NCBI RefSeq assembly: GCF_018448905.1
Contig: NZ_RCWA01000002.1
Span: forward strand, 186,001 to 250,000
Length of the DNA: 64,000 nucleotides
Source: Photorhabdus heterorhabditis
GTDB taxonomy: Bacteria; Pseudomonadota; Gammaproteobacteria; Enterobacterales; Enterobacteriaceae
Reading direction: 5' to 3'
Of the stretch, positions 12,038-22,618 are shown piece by piece. A model generated the notes under the pieces. The model saw nothing but the letters and a program-made list of their open reading frames with translations, did not search any database and was not told the origin of the DNA. Positions within the stretch are counted from its first letter, which is position 1, and each line of letters starts with the position of its first letter. The translations under genes and the position numbers were made by a program.

Positions 12038-13150
12038 ATGAACTCACAATCCCCCGAGCAGACCAATCCTGACCTGCTGAAATCTCAGGTAACAAAAATA
12101 CTTGCTACCTTTACACATCTGACATTGGAACACGATCTGACAACTCTAAAAGCACTGCATCACTGCACGATGCTTGATGGTGTTCTACATATTGAATTGA
12201 TAATGCCGTTCGTGTGGCAGCGTGGCTTTGAAGCGTTGAAACAGGCAACAACCCAAAAATTGCAGGCGATAACGGGTGCAAAATCTGTTGCGTGGAAACT
12301 GAACCATGATATCAGCACATTACGTCGTGCTAACGATCTGCCGGGAATTAATGGTGTCCGTAATATTTTAGCGGTCAGTTCAGGCAAAGGCGGTGTAGGT
12401 AAATCCAGTACAGCCGTAAATCTGGCACTGGCGCTGGCTCAGGAAGGTGCAAAAGTGGGTATTTTGGATGCAGATATCTACGGTCCTTCTGTCCCGAATA
12501 TGCTGGGAACAACTAAAGAGCGCCCAACTTCTCCAGATGGGCAGCATATGGCGCCTATCATGACTCACGGCCTTGCCACTAACTCAATTGGTTATCTGGT
12601 GACCGATGACAATGCAATGGTATGGCGCGGCCCGATGGCCAGTAAAGCATTGATGCAGATGCTACAAGATACATTGTGGCCGGATCTTGATTATCTGGTT
12701 ATTGATATGCCACCAGGAACCGGTGATATTCAGCTTACTTTGTCACAAAATATTCCGGTAACTGGCGCTCTGGTGGTAACAACGCCACAGGATATTGCAT
12801 TGATTGATGCGATGAAAGGCATCGTGATGTTCCAAAAAGTTAAGGTTCCTGTACTGGGTATTATTGAAAACATGAGTGCGCATATTTGCAGCAACTGCGG
12901 TCATCTGGAGCCTATCTTCGGTACTGGAGGGGCGGAAAAATTGGCAGCTAAATATAACTGCAAATTACTGGGACAAATCCCCCTGCATATTTCCTTACGT
13001 GAAGATCTAGACCGTGGTGAACCAACCGTTATCAGTAATCCTGATAGTGAATTCACGGATATTTACCGTGAAATTGCAGCGAATATTTCTGCACAAATGT
13101 ACTGGCAGGGTGAGAAGATTCCGACGGAGATTTCATTCCGCGCGGTTTAA
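12038..13150 (+). CDS. mrp: Fe-S cluster carrier ATPase Mrp/ApbC
   Basis: A 370-residue P-loop ATPase of the Mrp/ApbC (MinD/ParA-like) group, which carries and delivers [4Fe-4S] clusters. The N-terminal MIP18-like part covers about residues 1-90. The deviant Walker A SSGKGGVGKSS is near residues 112-122, and VIDMPPGTGDIQLT is the Walker B region. The cluster-binding CSNCGH (Cys-x-x-Cys) is near residue 286. An upstream AGGAG supports the ATG. It diverges from metG, as in E. coli, and ends at a terminator hairpin. Confidence 0.96.
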   Translation: MNSQSPEQTNPDLLKSQVTKILATFTHLTLEHDLTTLKALHHCTMLDGVLHIELIMPFVWQRGFEALKQATTQKLQAITGAKSVAWKLNHDISTLRRANDLPGINGVRNILAVSSGKGGVGKSSTAVNLALALAQEGAKVGILDADIYGPSVPNMLGTTKERPTSPDGQHMAPIMTHGLATNSIGYLVTDDNAMVWRGPMASKALMQMLQDTLWPDLDYLVIDMPPGTGDIQLTLSQNIPVTGALVVTTPQDIALIDAMKGIVMFQKVKVPVLGIIENMSAHICSNCGHLEPIFGTGGAEKLAAKYNCKLLGQIPLHISLREDLDRGEPTVISNPDSEFTDIYREIAANISAQMYWQGEKIPTEISFRAV

Positions 13151-13170
13151 GAATCTAATTTGACTGATGG

Positions 13171-13204
13171 AACGGGTAATTGAGCTTTTCATTGCCCGTT
13201 TTTT
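13171..13204 (+). terminator. Rho-independent terminator of mrp
   Basis: A 10-base stem (AACGGGTAAT with ATTGCCCGTT, one G-T pair) separated by a 10-base loop and followed by TTTTT, 20 bases beyond the mrp stop. Confidence 0.85.
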
Positions 13205-13393
13205 GTGTATATGAAGAAAAAATTCTTTTCAGATTTTACTTGTTGCATGCTTTTTATGCGAAACGCTTCGAAAAAATGAGACTTAATCTTGTTTACACTG
13301 GAACAGATACAATTAACTCCCTATAATCTCGCCCGACTCAGCACTCATCGGTGCTTTGTTCCCCATTTTTTCTAGAATCAGGTTATCTCTATT

Positions 13394-14035
13394 ATGGCTG
13401 ACGAAGCACACCAGTGCACAATTGTAGGAATTTCCGGTGCATCTGCCTCAGGTAAAAGTCTCATTGCTAATACACTTTACCGTGAATTACGCGCTCAGGT
13501 TGGTGATCACAATATCGGTATTATACCAGAAGATTGCTACTATAAAGACCAAAGCGATCTATCAATGGAGGAGCGTTATAAGACCAATTATGACCATCCA
13601 AGTTCAATGGATCACAATCTGCTCTTTGCTCACCTGCAAGCTTTGAAAGCCGGTAAATCAATTGAATTACCACAGTACGACTATGTTGCTCATACCCGCA
13701 AACCAGAAGCGATTCATTTTGCACCAAAAAGAGTTATCATTCTGGAAGGTATTTTGTTACTGACAGATAAACGCTTGCGTCAGGAGATGGACTTCTCTAT
13801 TTTCATTGATACGCCATTGGATATTTGTCTTATGCGCCGGATTAAACGGGATGTTCATGAACGGGGACGTTCTTTAGATTCTGTTATTGAGCAATATCAT
13901 AAAACCGTGCGTCCAATGTTTCTGCAATTTATTGAACCATCAAAACAATATGCAGATATTATTGTGCCGCGCGGAGGTAAAAACCGGGTAGCGATTGATG
14001 TATTGAAAGCCAAAATTGGTCAGTTCTGCGAATAA
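13394..14035 (+). CDS. udk: Uridine kinase
   Basis: Phosphorylates uridine and cytidine to their monophosphates in pyrimidine salvage. The 213-residue protein has the P-loop [11 protein letters not shown] at about residues 12-22, the YDHPSSMD and [10 protein letters not shown] substrate motifs, and [12 protein letters not shown] in the lid. Length equals E. coli Udk. udk, dcd and asmA follow each other on the plus strand as in E. coli, with gaps of about 55 bases, and may form one transcript. Confidence 0.97.
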   Translation: MADEAHQCTIVGISGASASGKSLIANTLYRELRAQVGDHNIGIIPEDCYYKDQSDLSMEERYKTNYDHPSSMDHNLLFAHLQALKAGKSIELPQYDYVAHTRKPEAIHFAPKRVIILEGILLLTDKRLRQEMDFSIFIDTPLDICLMRRIKRDVHERGRSLDSVIEQYHKTVRPMFLQFIEPSKQYADIIVPRGGKNRVAIDVLKAKIGQFCE

Positions 14036-14090
14036 TAAAGCTTTGCTTATCAGGCGTTGATGAGCATCATCGTATTTGAGAGGGAAAATA

Positions 14091-14672
14091 ATGCGACTCT
14101 GTGATCGCGACATTATTAAATGGCTTGATGAAGGTAAACTGGTCATTTCTCCACGTCCGCCGATTGAACGAATTAATGGGGCAACTGCTGATGTTCGCCT
14201 TGGAAATCAGTTTCGTGTTTTCCGTGGTCATACTGCCGCATATATTGATTTGAGTGGCCCAAAAGATGAAGTTAGTGCTGCTCTTGATCGCGTGATGAGT
14301 GATGAAATTATTCTGTCTGATAATGAAGTTTTTTTCCTTCATCCTGGAGAGTTGGCACTGGCTGTCACTTTGGAATCCGTTACGCTGCCTGATGATTTGG
14401 TGGGGTGGCTTGATGGGCGTTCTTCTCTTGCCCGTCTTGGATTAATGGTACATGTGACAGCACATCGGATTGATCCGGGCTGGCATGGTCAGATTGTTCT
14501 CGAATTCTATAATTCTGGTAAGTTGCCTCTGGCATTACGTCCGGGTATGGTGATTGGGGCTTTGAGTTTTGAACCGTTGTCTGGTTCGGCTGATCGTCCA
14601 TATAACCGTCGTCAGGATGCGAAATATAAAAACCAGCAAGGCGCGGTAGGTAGCCGTATTGATGAAGATTAA
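14091..14672 (+). CDS. dcd: dCTP deaminase
   Basis: Deaminates dCTP to dUTP, the main route to thymidylate in enteric bacteria. The protein is 193 residues, the family length, from the ATG at 14091 preceded by GAGAGGG; an in-frame start 15 bases earlier would sit on the ribosome binding site. The catalytic block [22 protein letters not shown] contains the conserved Arg and Glu-region residues, and [11 protein letters not shown] is the usual C-terminal nucleotide-closing tail. Confidence 0.97.
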   Translation: MRLCDRDIIKWLDEGKLVISPRPPIERINGATADVRLGNQFRVFRGHTAAYIDLSGPKDEVSAALDRVMSDEIILSDNEVFFLHPGELALAVTLESVTLPDDLVGWLDGRSSLARLGLMVHVTAHRIDPGWHGQIVLEFYNSGKLPLALRPGMVIGALSFEPLSGSADRPYNRRQDAKYKNQQGAVGSRIDED

Positions 14673-14726
14673 TACGGCAATGGTTACTGAGTTACATTTA
14701 CCGCTTTGACATTAGCTGAGGAAGTC

Positions 14727-16559
14727 ATGAAGAGATTACTAACGACACTGGTTATTTTGCTGGTCGTGATTATTGCCGGTTTGGTAGCATTAGTCATGTT
14801 AGTAAATCCGAATGACTTTCGTGCTTATATGATTAAACAGGTGCAAAAGAAGAGTGGCTATCATCTCGTCATGCAAGATAGTATGCGCTGGCATGTCTGG
14901 CCAAAACTTAGCATCATTACCGGACGTATGTCATTGACTGCACCAAATGCGATACAGCCAACGGTTACGGCAGAAAATATGCGTTTGGATGTTGAGTTGT
15001 GGCCACTTTTTTCGCATCGGCTTGCGGTTAAAGAGGTCATGCTGAAAGGGGCGGTGTTGCAATTCACTCCTGAGAGCAAGTCTCAGCAAAAAGAGAATGA
15101 ACCCGTTGCACCGAAAGGAAATATAGTAAATCCTGTAGGCAAAGGTGAACGCTGGAAGCTTGATATTGACAAAATTAAGATCGCGGATAGTTTGCTTATC
15201 TGGCAGGATAGTGATCATTCTCAATTAAATATCCGTGATATTAATCTGCTGATGGAGCGGGACGACCAAAACCATATCAGCGTGGAGTTGAGCAGTAAGG
15301 TCAGTAAAAATCAGCAAGAACTTGCTTTTAATCTTAATGCAGACGTAGATATTGCTGATTATCCTTATCGTGTTGCCGGTAATATTGATTCTTTTGATTA
15401 TCAGCTTCAAGGGGTTGGTATCCCCACGGGGGGCATCAGTGGTTCAGGGAAAGTTAATGCAGTTTACCAGGAAGAAACCACTGGGGAGCCACAAACAATC
15501 TCTTTACAGGCGCTTAATTTCACTGCCAATGAGAGTGAGTTGTCTGGCAGTATAAAGGCAATATTAGCAGCATATCCTGATTATCAGATAAATTTATCTT
15601 CCAAAAAGCTGAACTTAGATAATTTGGTGGGATGGGATCTGCCTCCTAAAGATGATTCGGAAATTAAACGCTATTATCGAGTAGAAAATAGCTTAGCCAA
15701 ACCTGTGATCGCAGTTTCAAGCTCTGCGCAGCCTGATTATAGTGCTAAATTTCTGAATGATTTTAATGCTAATGTTACCATTAATGCGGACAAATTTATT
15801 TATCGGGGAATGGAGATCGATAACCTGATATTTAAGGCGGTCAGTCATAGGGGGCTTGCTGAAATTTCTTCCCTGAGTGGAGAATTGTTTGGTGGTCACT
15901 TCTCTATTCCAGCTATTCTGGATGCAACAGGTGATCAGCTTAGATTACATACAAAGCCTTTACTGCAAAATATAGAATTGGAACCCGTACTAAAAGCATT
16001 TTCTTTACCACTGGTATTTAGTGGTAAATTCAATCTGAACGGGGATCTTTCTGGTAAAGGATACGACGATTATGCTATTTCGCATGCTTGGCAGGGTGAT
16101 CTTAATTTCAGTTTAGTTGATGCCAAAATGCATGGGTTGAATATTCCACAATTAATCCAGCAATCTGTTGCCCGTATAACGAATAAAGTGAATATTCCAG
16201 ATAATGTGGGTAACTTTACTGGCGCTAAAAAGCTTAATGTTAAAGCTGTGCTTAACCAGGGTGATATAAAAATCAATCAGCTTTATGCTGTATCTGATTT
16301 GTTGAATATTAACGGTCAGGGTAAAGCTAATTTACTTAAACAAAATGTTGATGTCGCCTTAAAAGTACAGATAACTCAAGAGTGGGGTGCGGATAATGAG
16401 CTGGTTCGCCGTTTGAGAAAGCTGAAAGTACCATTACGGATTTACGGTAATTGGGATAATCTGCAATACCATCTTGATATAGAACAATTACTACGTAATG
16501 AGTTGGAAAATAAAGCAAAACAGGCAATTTCCGATTGGGTTGAACGTAATAACAGTTAG
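14727..16559 (+). CDS. asmA: Outer-membrane assembly protein AsmA
   Basis: A 610-residue AsmA-family protein. One N-terminal transmembrane helix (about residues 5-25) anchors it in the inner membrane, with a long periplasmic beta-rich part; related AsmA-like proteins are thought to bridge the envelope and move phospholipid. LVNPNDFRAYMIKQV near the N-terminus and the C-terminal AsmA domain (LNLNGDLSGKGYDD...LLNINGQGKANL) match E. coli AsmA. I chose the ATG at 14727, with GAGGAAG upstream, over a TTG seven codons earlier. An ERIC begins 13 bases after the stop. Confidence 0.95.
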   Translation: MKRLLTTLVILLVVIIAGLVALVMLVNPNDFRAYMIKQVQKKSGYHLVMQDSMRWHVWPKLSIITGRMSLTAPNAIQPTVTAENMRLDVELWPLFSHRLAVKEVMLKGAVLQFTPESKSQQKENEPVAPKGNIVNPVGKGERWKLDIDKIKIADSLLIWQDSDHSQLNIRDINLLMERDDQNHISVELSSKVSKNQQELAFNLNADVDIADYPYRVAGNIDSFDYQLQGVGIPTGGISGSGKVNAVYQEETTGEPQTISLQALNFTANESELSGSIKAILAAYPDYQINLSSKKLNLDNLVGWDLPPKDDSEIKRYYRVENSLAKPVIAVSSSAQPDYSAKFLNDFNANVTINADKFIYRGMEIDNLIFKAVSHRGLAEISSLSGELFGGHFSIPAILDATGDQLRLHTKPLLQNIELEPVLKAFSLPLVFSGKFNLNGDLSGKGYDDYAISHAWQGDLNFSLVDAKMHGLNIPQLIQQSVARITNKVNIPDNVGNFTGAKKLNVKAVLNQGDIKINQLYAVSDLLNINGQGKANLLKQNVDVALKVQITQEWGADNELVRRLRKLKVPLRIYGNWDNLQYHLDIEQLLRNELENKAKQAISDWVERNNS

Positions 16560-16572
16560 CCCGTGTTTGATC

Positions 16573-16699
16573 TATACCCAATAGATTTCAAATTGCAGCG
16601 CGGCGGCAAGGGAGCGCATCCCCAGGAGCATAGATAACTATGTGACTGGGGTAAGTGAACGCAGCCAACAAAGCAGCAGCTTGAAAGATGAAGGGTATA
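16573..16699 (+). repeat. ERIC repeat (copy 3)
   Basis: A canonical 127-bp ERIC in plus orientation with perfect TATACCC and GGGTATA ends, 13 bases after the asmA stop. It would be transcribed as a long hairpin in the asmA 3' region. Confidence 0.95.
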
Positions 16700-16832
16700 G
16701 TGTATCGTTAAGAAGCTGAGCATTGAGTGGTATTCATATATGACAATTAACTACTCAGCTTAGTTGGATGCATAAATAATATTCTTATGGTTACCTGAAG
16801 AGCCAATTTGAACATCAAGAGGAGTTGCCAGT

Positions 16833-17270
16833 TTACATTTTAATAATTGCTAGCATTTCTTCATTGTTTTCATCCATGCCGACTTCAACGAAACCAAAAC
16901 TGGCATAAAAGTCTTTCGCTACAAGATTATTTGGCTTGTAACAGATTTCGATTTCTTCCAATCCACCTGTCTGTTTAATTTCGTGAAGGGCTAGCTGCAT
17001 TGCTTTGCGTCCAATACCTTTGTTTTGATGGTGTTTATCTACCATAAAACGCCAAATCGATATTCTTCTGTTTGTTTCTGGTACCCACATAAAAAATCCA
17101 ACAGGTTTGCCGTCTAAGCAAATTGCGCGTGTTTGATATGATGGGTTGAATTTTGATTCAACCAGTGACCATGTATTATCTGCAACATATTCATATTGGT
17201 CTTTGGTTACCGTTAAGTCACAGACATCTTCATAATTGTCTTTATTCACATCTGTAAGGGCTATATTCAC
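16833..17270 (-). CDS. GNAT-family N-acetyltransferase
   Basis: A 145-residue GNAT protein. The acetyl-CoA-binding motif A is visible in FMVDKHHQNKGIGRKAM (about residues 80-96, Q-x-x-G-x-G), and motif B in AKDFYASFGF. The N-terminal region around DQYEYVADNTWSLVES resembles diamine/spermidine acetyltransferases of the BltD/PaiA type, so a polyamine substrate is possible but not shown. It stands alone on the minus strand; a short ERIC derivative sits just upstream of its start at 17283-17328. Confidence 0.85.
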   Translation of the reverse strand: MNIALTDVNKDNYEDVCDLTVTKDQYEYVADNTWSLVESKFNPSYQTRAICLDGKPVGFFMWVPETNRRISIWRFMVDKHHQNKGIGRKAMQLALHEIKQTGGLEEIEICYKPNNLVAKDFYASFGFVEVGMDENNEEMLAIIKM

Positions 17271-17282
17271 GTAATATCCTTT

Positions 17283-17328
17283 TATATCTGTTATCTTTCA
17301 AGTTGCCTCTTGAAATCTATTGGGTATA
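17283..17328 (-). repeat. Internally deleted mini-ERIC (copy 4)
   Basis: A 46-bp element with both ERIC ends (about 20 bases at the ATCTTTCAAG end and about 22 at the ATCTATTGGGTATA end) fused at CTCTTGAAA, lacking the central 80 bases. It lies immediately upstream of the acetyltransferase gene and could affect its 5' leader. Confidence 0.85.
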
Positions 17329-17505
17329 GATTAATAGTATTACCGATTGGCAGTTTATATGAAGTTTATTGAATTGCAAAGCTATGGGACTGTGTTTTCC
17401 ATTCCTATAATTTTAGGTCACTTAACATTGAGTATTTGAGCAAGTTTTTATGAGATGAACTATTAACCGTATCTGTATATGGTATTGATAACAAAAGCTA
17501 AAAAT

Positions 17506-17537
17506 AACCCGGTACAGTTTAAACTGACCGGGTTTTA
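17506..17537. terminator. Terminator downstream of yegH
   Basis: An inverted repeat of 14-15 bases (AACCCGGT.. with ..ACCGGGTT, one bulge) flanked by A/T runs on both sides, about 60 bases past the yegH stop. It may work in both directions. Confidence 0.8.
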
Positions 17538-17597
17538 TTTTGTCCCAGAGGAAAAACTCAGTGATGGGAAATACTCTTAGTGAACAATAGCACTGAA

Positions 17598-19169
17598 TTA
17601 TTCTTTATTTTCTTCCTCTGAAACGAGCGGTGTAATTTTTACCTTATTGATCCGGTGACTGGTAACTTCCAGTGGTTCAAACAAGTAATTACCAATCTGA
17701 AATTGTTCACCTTGTTGTGGAATATGTTGTGAATGTTCCATTAATAAACCTGCCAAGGTTTGATATTCACGCTTTTCATCCAGTTGCAAAGGAACATAAA
17801 GGATCAAATCATCCAGTGGCATATAACCATTGGCAATCCAGCAACCATTTTCAGTTGCTTGTATGTCATGTCGGGCATCAGTTTCTTCACCATCTACTGG
17901 CAAATTACCTGCGATAGTTTCCATGACATCTGTCAGAGTAACCACACCTTCCACGGAACCAAATTCGTCAACCACAAACGCAAAATGAGTTTGTGCCCGA
18001 CGGAACTGTTCTAACGCTTGAAGGAGTGAAAGATGCTCTGGGAAAATCAGAGGTTGTTTTATCAGCGACTGTAAATCAAAAGGCTGTTGATTAAGTTGTT
18101 GGTTGAGCAGATCAATAACATGGACAACACCTAATGGTTCATCACTGGTATTTTCATCTGTTACAACAATGCGTGTATGAGGACTTTTACTCAGTATTTG
18201 CGTCAGGTTTTCTGCTGGGGCATTAATATCAAGATACTCCACATCGTGGCGGGAGGTCATGATACTGTTGACGTTACGTTGAGCCATACCCAGCACTCGG
18301 GCAATCATCTGGCGCTCTTGTGGATCAAACACTTCTTGATTGTCAGAAATCAGATTGGATGTGTGATTATCCAATTCTGCATTTTCATGTTTACCGCTAA
18401 GGATACGTAAAACGGCTTCTGCGGTTCTTTCACGTAGTGAGCGGGAAGCAGTAAGAAATCTGCGGCGGTTAAACTGAGCGAATTGGTTTAGGGATTCAAT
18501 CATAATTGAGAAGCCGATAGCGGCATACAAGTAACCTTTTGGTATGTGATAACCAAAGCCTTCTGCTACCAGACTGAAGCCAATCATCAGTAAGAAACTT
18601 AGACAGAGAATCACGATTGTCGGGTGGGCATTGACGAAGGTTGTTAGCGGCTTACTTGCCAGTATCATCAGGAACATCGCAATGGTTACTGCCGCGATCA
18701 TGACACCGATATTATCCACCATACCGACAGCGGTAATCACTGAATCTAATGAAAATACGGCATCAAGGACAATTATTTGAACGACAACCGTCCAAAATTT
18801 AGAAGTTTTGTGTTGTTGTCCTGAGTGCGCATCTTTCCCTTCCAGCCGTTCATTCAACTCCATAGTTGCTTTGAATAGCAGGAAGAGGCCGCCCACTAAC
18901 ATAATCAGGTCACGGGCACTGAATGGATGTTCCCAAAGCGTAATTAATGGATTAGTTAGCGTTATCAGCCAAGAGAGACTAAAAAGTAGTACGACACGCA
19001 TCAGTAGTGCACAGGTTAGCCCTGTAATACGTGCTTTATCTCTTTGTTTTTCAGGAAGTTTATCTGCCAGAATGGCAATAAAAACCAAGTTGTCGATTCC
19101 GAGGACAATTTCTAGAACGATAAGAGTAGCCAGTCCGGCCCATATCGTTGGATCTGCGATCCATTCCAT
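17598..19169 (-). CDS. yegH: TerC/CBS/CorC-domain membrane protein YegH
   Basis: A 523-residue membrane protein with three parts: an N-terminal TerC-like domain of about seven helices (residues 1-230; [12 protein letters not shown] and [16 protein letters not shown] are typical), a CBS-domain pair (about 290-425; [16 protein letters not shown] and [17 protein letters not shown]), and a C-terminal CorC/HlyC domain (about 435-515). It matches E. coli YegH in length and sequence. The family is linked to metal-ion homeostasis, but the substrate of YegH is unknown. In E. coli yegH also follows asmA. Confidence 0.93.
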   Translation of the reverse strand: MEWIADPTIWAGLATLIVLEIVLGIDNLVFIAILADKLPEKQRDKARITGLTCALLMRVVLLFSLSWLITLTNPLITLWEHPFSARDLIMLVGGLFLLFKATMELNERLEGKDAHSGQQHKTSKFWTVVVQIIVLDAVFSLDSVITAVGMVDNIGVMIAAVTIAMFLMILASKPLTTFVNAHPTIVILCLSFLLMIGFSLVAEGFGYHIPKGYLYAAIGFSIMIESLNQFAQFNRRRFLTASRSLRERTAEAVLRILSGKHENAELDNHTSNLISDNQEVFDPQERQMIARVLGMAQRNVNSIMTSRHDVEYLDINAPAENLTQILSKSPHTRIVVTDENTSDEPLGVVHVIDLLNQQLNQQPFDLQSLIKQPLIFPEHLSLLQALEQFRRAQTHFAFVVDEFGSVEGVVTLTDVMETIAGNLPVDGEETDARHDIQATENGCWIANGYMPLDDLILYVPLQLDEKREYQTLAGLLMEHSQHIPQQGEQFQIGNYLFEPLEVTSHRINKVKITPLVSEEENKE

Positions 19170-19418
19170 ACAGTTTGTTTTACCTTTTAATATGACGGCT
19201 TATGCCGAGCTATGAATAATGGGCATTGACTCATAAAATTTCAATAGTTGATTTTTCATATGAGGAAGTTTTTTTAAAAAAATGAGGGATGGCAGTATCG
19301 ATTGCACCAATGAACTATCCACTAAGCCTAATCCTGAGTTAACATGTGATCACATTAACAAATTGTCCAGCAATAATCATTATTGGTGGGCAGTATTATC
19401 ATCAGACAGGAGTTATTC

Positions 19419-20825
19419 ATGTCCAAGCAGCAGATTGGTGTTGTTGGTATGGCAGTGATGGGGCGTAACCTGGCACTGAATATTGAGAGCCGTGGTTATT
19501 CCGTATCTATATTTAACCGTTCCAGTGATAAAACTGACGAAGTCATTGCCGAGAATCCAGGGAAAAAATTAGTTCCAAATTACACTATCGAAGAATTTGT
19601 CGATTCACTGGAAAAACCGCGTCGTATTCTGCTAATGGTTAAGGCTGGTGAAGCAACTGATAAAACTATTGCCTCACTGACACCACATCTGGATAAAGGT
19701 GACATTTTGATTGATGGTGGTAATACTTATTTTCAGGATACTATCCGCCGTAATCGGGAACTTTCTGCTCAAGGCTTTAATTTTATCGGTACTGGGGTTT
19801 CCGGGGGAGAAGAGGGGGCATTGAAAGGCCCTTCTATCATGCCTGGTGGTCAGAAAGCAGCGTATGAGTTAGTTGCTCCAATTTTGCAAGAGATTGCGGC
19901 TAAGGCTGAAGGGGAGCCTTGTGTCGCGTATATTGGTCAGGATGGCGCCGGTCATTATGTGAAAATGGTCCACAATGGGATTGAATATGGTGATATGCAG
20001 CTTATTGCTGAAGCCTATTCTTTATTGAAATATTCTCTGAACTTGAGCAATGAAGAGCTATCTGAGATTTTCACCGATTGGAATAACGGTGAATTGAGTA
20101 GCTATTTGATTGAAATCACAGCTGACATTTTCCGTAAGAAGGATGAAAACGGTCAATATCTGGTTGATGTGATCTTGGATGAAGCGGCAAATAAAGGTAC
20201 GGGTAAATGGACCAGCCAGAGTTCCCTTGACCTAGGCATTCCAGTTACTTTGATCACGGAATCTGTATTTGCACGTTATATTTCTTCTCTGAAAGATCAG
20301 CGTATCGCGGCTGCTAAAGTTCTGAGTGGGCCGGTAATACAACCATTCAAGGGGGATAAAGCTGAATTTATTGAGAAAGTACGCCGTGCGCTTTATCTGG
20401 GTAAAATAGTTTCTTATGCTCAAGGCTTCCAGCAGTTGAAAACTGCATCCGATGAATATCAGTGGGCATTGAACTATGGCGAGATCGCTGGGATTTTCCG
20501 GGCAGGTTGTATTATTCGTGCTCAGTTCTTGCAAAAAATTACTGATGCATATACTGAAAATGCTGATATTGCTAACCTGTTGTTGGCACCCTATTTCAAG
20601 AAAATTGCTGATGAGTATCAGCAGGCACTGCGTGATGTTGTGTCTTATGGTGTGCAGAATGGTATCCCGACTCCTACTTTTTCCGCAGCTATTTCTTACT
20701 ACGATAGCTACCGTTCAGCGGTATTACCCGCAAACTTGATTCAGGCACAGCGTGACTACTTTGGTGCTCATACTTACAAGCGTACTGATAAAGAAGGTGT
20801 CTTTCATACTGAATGGATGGAGTGA
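19419..20825 (+). CDS. gnd: 6-phosphogluconate dehydrogenase (decarboxylating)
   Basis: Converts 6-phosphogluconate to ribulose-5-phosphate with NADP reduction in the oxidative pentose phosphate pathway. It is 468 residues from the ATG at 19419 ([15 protein letters not shown]; upstream AGGAG), the same length as E. coli Gnd; a start 12 codons earlier would include leader sequence. The nucleotide-binding [13 protein letters not shown], catalytic [11 protein letters not shown] and [13 protein letters not shown] motifs are intact, and the C-terminal [12 protein letters not shown] tail is present. A long hairpin follows at 20922-20961. Confidence 0.97.
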   Translation: MSKQQIGVVGMAVMGRNLALNIESRGYSVSIFNRSSDKTDEVIAENPGKKLVPNYTIEEFVDSLEKPRRILLMVKAGEATDKTIASLTPHLDKGDILIDGGNTYFQDTIRRNRELSAQGFNFIGTGVSGGEEGALKGPSIMPGGQKAAYELVAPILQEIAAKAEGEPCVAYIGQDGAGHYVKMVHNGIEYGDMQLIAEAYSLLKYSLNLSNEELSEIFTDWNNGELSSYLIEITADIFRKKDENGQYLVDVILDEAANKGTGKWTSQSSLDLGIPVTLITESVFARYISSLKDQRIAAAKVLSGPVIQPFKGDKAEFIEKVRRALYLGKIVSYAQGFQQLKTASDEYQWALNYGEIAGIFRAGCIIRAQFLQKITDAYTENADIANLLLAPYFKKIADEYQQALRDVVSYGVQNGIPTPTFSAAISYYDSYRSAVLPANLIQAQRDYFGAHTYKRTDKEGVFHTEWME

Positions 20826-20921
20826 ATTCGGTTATCACAATTTAAAGTGAGGTAATGAGCAAGGAGAGTGAAGCGTTCGTCAGGGATGATATAGCATTGC
20901 CCTCTGTGATAATCCAGAAAC

Positions 20922-20961
20922 ACACTGTTGCGGTTATAATCAATATTTACCGCAACGGTGT
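20922..20961. terminator. Hairpin between gnd and crystallin-like gene
   Basis: A 13-base stem (ACACTGTTGCGGT with ACCGCAACGGTGT, one mismatch) between the convergent gnd and the crystallin-like gene. There is no clear T tract on either side. It is nearly identical in its stem to the hairpin at 22619-22656. Confidence 0.6.
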
Positions 20962-21018
20962 GGCCTAAATTTGAATATGACCAACCTAAAAGAGACAGTA
21001 GATCATTGTCTTATCACA

Positions 21019-21648
21019 TTAAGCAATGGGATTGGTATTGATGATATGAAAATCAAAGCGATTCTTTCCTACGTGGACCAATTTCAGATTTCTTGGGAAA
21101 TTGAGACCTTCATCAATAGTTGCGATACCATGTACATCATAAGAAAAATAGAATGATCCGTTCCCAATATATTCTCCGGTGTTGACATTTCTTACGTAAA
21201 TTGAAGTTACTAACTTTTCCTGTATAAGGAGTTCATCTACGACAACATAATCTTCACCTGTCGCAGTATTAACTTCAATTTTATCTTGTCCTTCTCCATT
21301 ATATATTTTAGTGGTTAGGGAGAATTTTATATCTGAATGAGTATCATCAATGACTCTTAGAGCAATCAGTCTGGTATCTTTCTGAGTGACTCTAAATTTA
21401 GATAACCCTCTAATTTCTTTATCAATATCTGGATTGTCGACTACCCATTCATAATATCTATTCTCTGGATCGTTATAGTGACGCCATGCCTGAACTTTTG
21501 ATAATTTTCCAATTTTTACTGAAAGGAATTTATCGTTAAGATGAGAAGGAAGCGATATAATTTTATCTAGCTCTTGGTAATCGTGTGATTTACCTTGATA
21601 GTTTCTTCCTTCGAAGAAGGTTACACCTGTAATTGATTTTTTTACCAT
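21019..21648 (-). CDS. Beta/gamma-crystallin-like protein (paralog 1)
   Basis: A 209-residue protein with no signal peptide or membrane segment that I can see. The first 90 residues look like a beta/gamma-crystallin double Greek-key domain: TFFEGRNYQGKSHDY fits the first strand pair, followed by LPSHLNDKFLSVKIG and a second repeat ending in EIRGLSKFRV. Bacterial members of that fold often bind calcium. The C-terminal 110 residues (RVIDDTHSDIKFS to NRFDFHII) look beta-rich but match no family I recognise. Start supported by AAGGAG nine bases upstream. A clear paralog lies at 22723-23343, well over half identical by eye. Function unknown; the crystallin assignment is by pattern only. Confidence 0.7.
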   Translation of the reverse strand: MVKKSITGVTFFEGRNYQGKSHDYQELDKIISLPSHLNDKFLSVKIGKLSKVQAWRHYNDPENRYYEWVVDNPDIDKEIRGLSKFRVTQKDTRLIALRVIDDTHSDIKFSLTTKIYNGEGQDKIEVNTATGEDYVVVDELLIQEKLVTSIYVRNVNTGEYIGNGSFYFSYDVHGIATIDEGLNFPRNLKLVHVGKNRFDFHIINTNPIA

Positions 21649-22358
21649 TATTCTCTACTCCTTAAAGTTGATTTAATTTATCAAAAAAACAATATAATAA
21701 TTATTAAGTTACTTTGTGACACTTTCTTGAAAGCATACCTGATCATATTAGAGTTATAGTATTTACTTGGTTATAATTTTCATGCGAATTAGCGAGTGCT
21801 TTTTGATGTAATATTTGTCACTGGTAATGCATTTATTCCTTATCTTTAGATGTTAAACTCCCATTTAAAAAATAATAATATTAGACTAAGTAATATTAAA
21901 AATAGCACAAAAATGTATAAAGTAAAGTCAGTCAGAAAAACACATGAATAATGTCTTTTTAATCATGTTAATATAATGTAATACACTGTTTGGAATGTGA
22001 ATGTTTGATGATTTTTTTAATTTATCTTTCGTGTTATCATTTTATTATGAATGTTTTTCATGTTTGGTGTTTTTAGAATGAATTATAAAATTATTACTTG
22101 TTGATAATGTTGGGAAAATTCCATTTGAAAAATGTTTAGTAATTTAATAATTGGATTTATATATAATTTATGAAATTAATCATTAGAGAAATATCTATCT
22201 GAATAAATACAGGTCATGATAATTATTTTAGTATGGCTTAATTTGATGTCTTATTTTAAGGTGTTAAAAATTTATATGATAATTTATGAAGAAAGCCATT
22301 TATAGCAAAGAATGACTTATTATTAAAAACTTAGTCTTCCGTAAAAGAACATCACTTT

Positions 22359-22416
22359 TATACCCAATAGATTTCAAGATGGATCGCGACGGCAAGGGAG
22401 CGAATCCCTGGGAGCC
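22359..22416 (+). repeat. Truncated ERIC, left half (copy 5)
   Basis: 58 bp matching the left half of ERIC from TATACCC to GGGAGC, where it is replaced directly by the start of another complete ERIC. The matching right half is absent. Confidence 0.85.
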
Positions 22417-22532
22417 TATACCCAATAGATTTCAAGTTGCAGTGCGGCGGCAAGAGAACACATCCCCAGGAGCATAGATAACTCTGTGACTGGGGTAAGT
22501 GAACAGAGGCAACTTGAAAGATAACAGGTATA
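22417..22532 (+). repeat. ERIC repeat (copy 6)
   Basis: A complete ERIC in plus orientation abutting the truncated copy. It is 116 bp because about 11 bases are missing near the GTGAACAGAGGCAACTT region (the CCAACAAAG segment). Ends TATACCC and AGGTATA are present. Confidence 0.9.
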
Positions 22533-22618
22533 TAAATTATTCATAATCCCTTATTTCATTACGTTGAGATAAATAAAAAATTATTTTTAGCAACGAAAAA
22601 TTTCAAGAATAATAGAAT

